A DNA stretch of 64,000 nt from Plantago major (lineage: Eukaryota; Streptophyta; Magnoliopsida; Lamiales; Plantaginaceae). The notes beneath the pieces were generated by a model, which did not search any database, was not told the origin of the DNA, and was given only the letters and a program-made list of their open reading frames with translations. This document shows, one piece after another, positions 59,701 through 64,000 of this stretch (position 1 is its first letter; the number at the start of each line of letters is the position of its first letter). The stretch spans positions 86,968,636-87,032,635 of the forward strand of contig CM048841.1 of the NCBI GenBank assembly GCA_026545765.1, written 5' to 3'. The position numbers and the translations under genes are program-made.

Positions 59701-62700
59701 CAAGCTAACAAAAAATAACTGGCCAACTGGTAATAAATTTTGGCCACTGCAGTAAAAGTAGGTTTTGTAGAGTGGTCTATGACAAAGCTACAATAGACTT
59801 TATAATCCCATATGGAGTGTGATTTAAATGGAACATACATGTATCAAATGCAACAAAAGCAAAAATAAAACACAATATCATCTTAAGGTAGAACCTTAAC
59901 CAAAAAGCAAATCTTACAATACCTGTATCAAGGGGTGGAGGGCCTCAACTACTGGTGGAGTTGAGTAAAGAGCAACACGCAAGCACTCCAATGCATCCAC
60001 ATAAATCGGATTCTGCAATTGTCTGTGCTTATGAACAGCATCCTCCAAGTTCTCATGAGACTTGGATAATGTTAAAGGCAACAACCATCTGGGTAAAGCT
60101 GTATATTGAAGAAAATGAAAGAAAGTTGACAATATGATGGAGGAAGAAAGCGAAATGAATCTATATCTAGAGCAAGTATAGAAAGCATCTGGAGACTTTA
60201 TAGAACACAGCTAAAGATTGACGAGTTGACAAAATTCAAGAGCAAGATGGTGCACTGAAGAAGAAAACAATGATATCTATTATAACCATGATAGATATTA
60301 AAAAAACAAGAAAAGCATAATAACATCTATAGTTCTATGTGACATGACCAGGAATACACAAGTCGATAAATTTCAACTGCAAAGGAAGAGAGTGGCCAGG
60401 ACAATCTCTTGATTATAAGCACTCAGTACGGTATCACAAGTTGGCAGGAGCCTTGCCTAGGTAGAAGATAAGTAAAGGGATCTGACTTTGCTGCTGTTCT
60501 ACACAATTTGGAATTGCATATTCCAAGAATTCCAATTGACCAAAAATGCTCTTCAAATCATTCATGGAATTATGCAAGTACATACAGCTATATAAGTTCG
60601 TGGAGCATACATCCCGTCATCTACATAGTTTCATCGTCCAAATTGATAGGCCAAGAAGAGAAGTTGCATACCTAGAACGTTGGGAACTTACAGTTTCACA
60701 CCAAAGAAAATTGCATATTGTCAGGGAGTATAATATAGCCAAAAAAAGTCTGAGTTCCCTCATCAGGTTTCACCAGGAACAGTTGAAAATATCTGAACGG
60801 GCTAGACAACTCACCTTGAGAGTAAAATATAGAGGCATGAAGCCGGTCACTGCTATAATTTGGAAGATAACTCTCAGTAGGCTCACTTCCCAGTGCAGAA
60901 TTCATGTCCGGTTCTTGTGGCTGGAAACTGGAATGGGAAGCTTCTCTGCTCAACTTGTCATCAGTTTCCAAATGTTCACTTTGCTTGTTAGCATCAAACT
61001 GAAGAATTTTCCCGTTCGCGATAGAGGTGCCTGAATAGCTCTGTAATGGAGGACCAGCTCCTGCCTCGGGAGCAACATTTTCCTCAGAAATAGCACTTAG
61101 CATGTGATTGACATACATAGGCTCTTCTGATTGCGCAAAAGTTCCAGTTGTATCAATATCTGCCAATTTTAATTCTTCTGGAATGCTAGAATACCACAGT
61201 TGATAGAATACTAAGCCAGCAAACAAATTTGACATAGGGTTACTATCAAAATCTTTCTGCTGCTTGAGACTGTAAAAACAACGCAAGAAATGCAAATAAA
61301 TCATGATGTAGTACTTCAAATGATTTGCAATAAAAGTACAAGCACAGAGAACATTTCAGATCACTTTTACATGCTTCAGCAACACACTTCCGATGTAAAT
61401 CAATTGTAACATTGATATTCCACTTGCGTATATTTGTTTCAAGACTAAATAAAGGATAGGGTGGAACTTACAGGTCAGCAGCAGTACGTGCGTCTTCTGT
61501 CCTACCACATTGAAGATAAAAAAGAATGAGCTCCCTCTGCACCGCAAACCTTTTCTGTCAAGAACCCAATAAACATCATTACTAGAAGGTAATTTAAAAT
61601 CTCATAGTTAGGTAAATAGATTTACAATCTAGTTAACCTGGTTTTGTACCCTTTATCCACAGATACTCATTCTACAATATAAGTGGACTCAAAAGACAAA
61701 ATACTCATGAATTTTAAAAAATAAATAAATAAATAAAATAAAAAGGGATTCTAAATGTGACATGTACCGGAGATAAAAGAATAGGGAAATTTATATCTGC
61801 TCCCCATAATAAACACCTCTTACTCATTCAGGTCCCTATCATTTCAATAATAATACATCATAACAGGTTTTATAAATCAATACATTATAGTCCAAAATTC
61901 AACGTTAATTTCTGGCAGCCCATAACTGCGTGGATATTCATATTTTCAGAGAAGAAATTGCAATCAGCCCCTCATATTTATTTAATACTCAATAGATATC
62001 CTTAAAGTTTATTATAACTTCAAATCACCCCACATTTTATTTATACTATTCAACTTGAATATAAAAAAAATAGCAATCGAACCCTTTTAATATTCTTCCT
62101 TCACAAATTGATACATTTAATTTTACCATTTTCACAAGTATAAATTCGGGCTCCAATGGAGTCCGAATAGGCCCCTTAATGGAGCTACTGTAAAACTCAA
62201 TTAATTAGCCGGAGCTTACAGCTCCACGAATTAATGGAGCTGTAAGCTCCGTTAACTCCATCAAGTAATGGAGTTAGAGCTCCATTAGCGGAGCCATATA
62301 GCTCCATTAATTATTGGAGCTGGAAGATCTGTTAATTGAGCGTACAGCAGCTCCATTAATGAAGCTGTATAGTTCCATTAATTAGTGGAGCTGTAAGATC
62401 CGTTAATTGAGCGTAGCTGCTGTTAAGCTCCATCATTAGAGCTTTCGGGTCCATTTGTTCCCGATTCTACTCCTAAAACAAACAAAAATTAAGGGGGAAA
62501 AAAAAGGAATACAAGTAAATTGAATGTTAATGGTGTGTTGAAAGAAAATAGAAAATATAATTTGAACAAAAACTGGTTTTTATGTAGAAGAATATGAAAT
62601 GGATGCGTTTAATTATTTGGGTCAATTATGAAATTACTAAAAGGGATCATTTGTAATTTAAAGAAAATAATTTCCACGTGGAAATTGAAAAAAACATGCT

Positions 62701-63587
62701 GGTCAACTCGAAAAATAGAAAATTACTAAAAGGGATCGTTTGTAATTACTAAAATGGACCGCGATGTTATTAGGAAATTTATTAGGGGACCAAATGTAAT
62801 TCACCCAAAAAAATATGAGTGCGTTTTGGAATAATACAATGGGAAAAAGTCACTCAGCTCTCATGAAAAAACATAACCATGCAATACCTGGGGTAACCAG
62901 TTTCTGAGACACCCAAAAAAATATGAGTGCGTTTTGGAATAATACAATGGGAAAAAGTCACTCAGCTCTCATGAAAAAACATAACCATGCAATACCTGGG
63001 GTAACCAGTTTCTGAGACGACCACGACCTATCTTTCTTATCCATATTTCAAAAACACTCGGGGCACTTCTAGAGTCCATATTTTCATCCTCCATATGGCG
63101 GAGAAGCTCCAGTGCAGCCTACAATGGAACTTTTGTTACATGCATATCCATCCAAAAAACATGTGACAAGAAAGTGTACTAATTGTGATAATAAAGGGAC
63201 ACTAACCCGATATTTGGTACGGTTTCTGGAGATAGCCTGGTCTCTTAGAGTCCCAAGGAGCAACACATGCAAAACACCACTGGCTTCTACCCAGTTTTGG
63301 CGCTTGAACAACTCATGAAGGATCTTCCATAGCCTGTTCCGGTGTTCCTTCCGCAGGCTCCTGCCGCCGGTCCGCAAACTGCCAATACCCAACTTGAGGC
63401 AGTAGCTGGGTTTCTTATTTGCCAGGAATAAGCCTCTTTGTCTTTTCCTTTTTTTCACGGCGTAAACCTCCTCATGTTCACGGAGTCTTTTTCGACTTTT
63501 AGTTGACTGTTGCTTTTGGTTAAGCGGCTCTGATTCCACTAGCAGATTCTCTTCTTCATCATCAGCATGTCCATCCACGACCGCCAT
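56782..63587 (-). CDS. TAF1A: TAF1A-like RNA polymerase I initiation factor subunit
   Basis: TAF1A is a subunit of the SL1-type TBP complex that recruits RNA polymerase I to rDNA promoters. Nine exons in gene order: 63207-63587, 62996-63118, 61472-61554, 60815-61269, 59923-60098, 58843-58931, 58183-58364, 57659-57961 and 56782-56963. They sum to 1974 nt and join in phase to 658 codons including the stop, with no internal stop. The start is MAVVDGHADDEEENLLVESE, with a basic RKRQRG patch. Family-like segments include KKPSYCLKLGIGSLRT, NWVEASGVLHVLLLGTLRDQ, FAGLVFYQLWYSSIPEEL, YVDALECLRVALYSTPPVVE, GKTWRFRCTWWLRNHF and LELLTYKASVASYLYGRKF. The helical-repeat style suits TAF1A. The identification rests on recalled similarity to the plant TAF1A family. 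Unlike its neighbours left of the gap, this gene has no frame break. Confidence 0.88.
62155..62460. repeat. Self-complementary GGAGCT/AGCTCC array in TAF1A intron 2
   Basis: The motif ATTAATGGAGCTGTA and its complement (TACAGCTCCATTAAT-like) alternate at least eight times. Two units of about 80 bp (GGAGCTG.AAGATC.GTTAATT, then GAGCGTA) repeat at about 62308 and 62388. The segment can fold into many nested hairpins. It has no coding sense and no clear transposon ends. Confidence 0.75.
62803..63018. repeat. Exact 108-bp tandem duplication over a splice junction
   Basis: 62803-62910 and 62911-63018 are identical by eye: both run ACCCAAAAAAATATGAGTGC to GTAACCAGTTTCTGAGAC. The unit contains the last 23 bases of TAF1A exon 2, the GT donor and intron 2 sequence. 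The copy nearer the exon (62911-63018) supplies the real junction; the other lies in the intron and carries a second donor. Confidence 0.92.
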
Positions 63588-63628
63588 CTGCTGCTTACTA
63601 AATTAATAATAATACTCCTAGAAGAATC

Positions 63629-63985
63629 CTAAAAATAAAAATTCTTCATCAGACAAATGTAACCAATCAATCCAGTTAGCTTATCTAATTCAACAACATC
63701 AACTGGTCCATGAACACATAAAAACACAGCTTCTGTTACATTCTGAACTTGCACTCCTTTTTTCATAACTAAGGTAAGAACTTTCACTACGAACAGTAAA
63801 TAGAACAGTATAAGACGCGGCTTAAAACTATACAACCAACCCACCCAAGTGCTAGTCTCATTCCACTTGTTACGCTGAGCAGCTAATTCGCACCCGTCTA
63901 ACGCATACAGATAAGCTTCTAAAAAGTATAACCAGCTAATTGGGCATTTGAGAATGCCATTCATTAATTTGACATGAAAACCCAT
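63629..63985 (-). CDS. Hypothetical 118-codon frame upstream of TAF1A
   Basis: The frame starts MGFHVKLMNGILKCPISWLY and has hydrophobic stretches. It ends only 41 bases before the TAF1A start codon, too close for a separate plant gene. It may be chance, part of the TAF1A leader, or the 3' end of a gene entering from beyond the window. No domain is recognised. Confidence 0.15.
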   Translation of the reverse strand: MGFHVKLMNGILKCPISWLYFLEAYLYALDGCELAAQRNKWNETSTWVGWLYSFKPRLILFYLLFVVKVLTLVMKKGVQVQNVTEAVFLCVHGPVDVVELDKLTGLIGYICLMKNFYF

Positions 63986-64000
63986 AATAATTCACCCACG

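Noticed and set aside
1-64000. CRISPR arrays, operons, bacterial defence systems or tRNA genes
   Set aside because: None seen. Spliced plant genes and plant transposons account for the window, and no cloverleaf-like sequence was recognised by eye.

Overview
The window is nuclear DNA from a flowering plant, most likely a eudicot. It is AT-rich. The genes have many GT..AG introns, and every recognisable product is a plant housekeeping protein. The repeats are typical of plants: Stowaway-type MITEs, a PIF/Harbinger element, mariner-like elements with the plant HIDEKWFY transposase motif, a hAT MITE, and 5S-rRNA-bearing Cassandra fossils. I cannot name the species. A run of 100 Ns (56207-56306) marks a scaffold gap.

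Layout. 1-11.8 kb is repeat-rich intergenic DNA holding two MITEs, a 2.1-kb PIF/Harbinger element with its TAA target duplication, an AT-rich repeat family and a Cassandra fossil. 12.07-17.2 kb (+) is SDA1, a ribosome biogenesis factor, with site II promoter motifs, a partial duplication in intron 1 and a hAT MITE in intron 3. 17.96-24.14 kb (-) is a PH-domain oxysterol-binding protein, tail to tail with SDA1. 24.1-29.3 kb is intergenic, with two more MITEs and one orphan ORF behind a promoter-like array. 29.35-33.27 kb (+) is actin-related protein 3. 35.39-37.28 kb (+) is an RRM protein resembling cleavage factor Im 68. 40.2-47.1 kb is a composite of two inverted mariner-like copies around a 1.5-kb unrelated core. 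47.5 kb (+) is a small arabinogalactan-like peptide gene. 48.8 kb is a second Cassandra fossil. 50.6-54.2 kb (+) is chaperonin subunit CCT5. 55.06-55.79 kb (-) is the 3' part of an RCC1-repeat gene that meets the gap. 56.78-63.59 kb (-) is a nine-exon gene for an RNA polymerase I TAF1A-like factor.

The genes do not form a pathway cluster. Several serve basic growth functions: ribosome assembly (SDA1), rRNA transcription (TAF1A-like), protein folding (CCT5), actin nucleation (ARP3), mRNA 3'-end processing (RRM protein) and lipid exchange (ORP). They look like ordinary plant neighbours separated by transposon debris.

Two things stand out. First, every conserved gene left of the N gap keeps its full exon set but carries one- or two-base frame breaks, while the gene right of the gap joins into a flawless 658-codon frame. 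That pattern points to uncorrected sequence errors in the left contig rather than gene death. Second, the mariner composite has only its outer 5' ends and encloses exon-like DNA that I could not identify.
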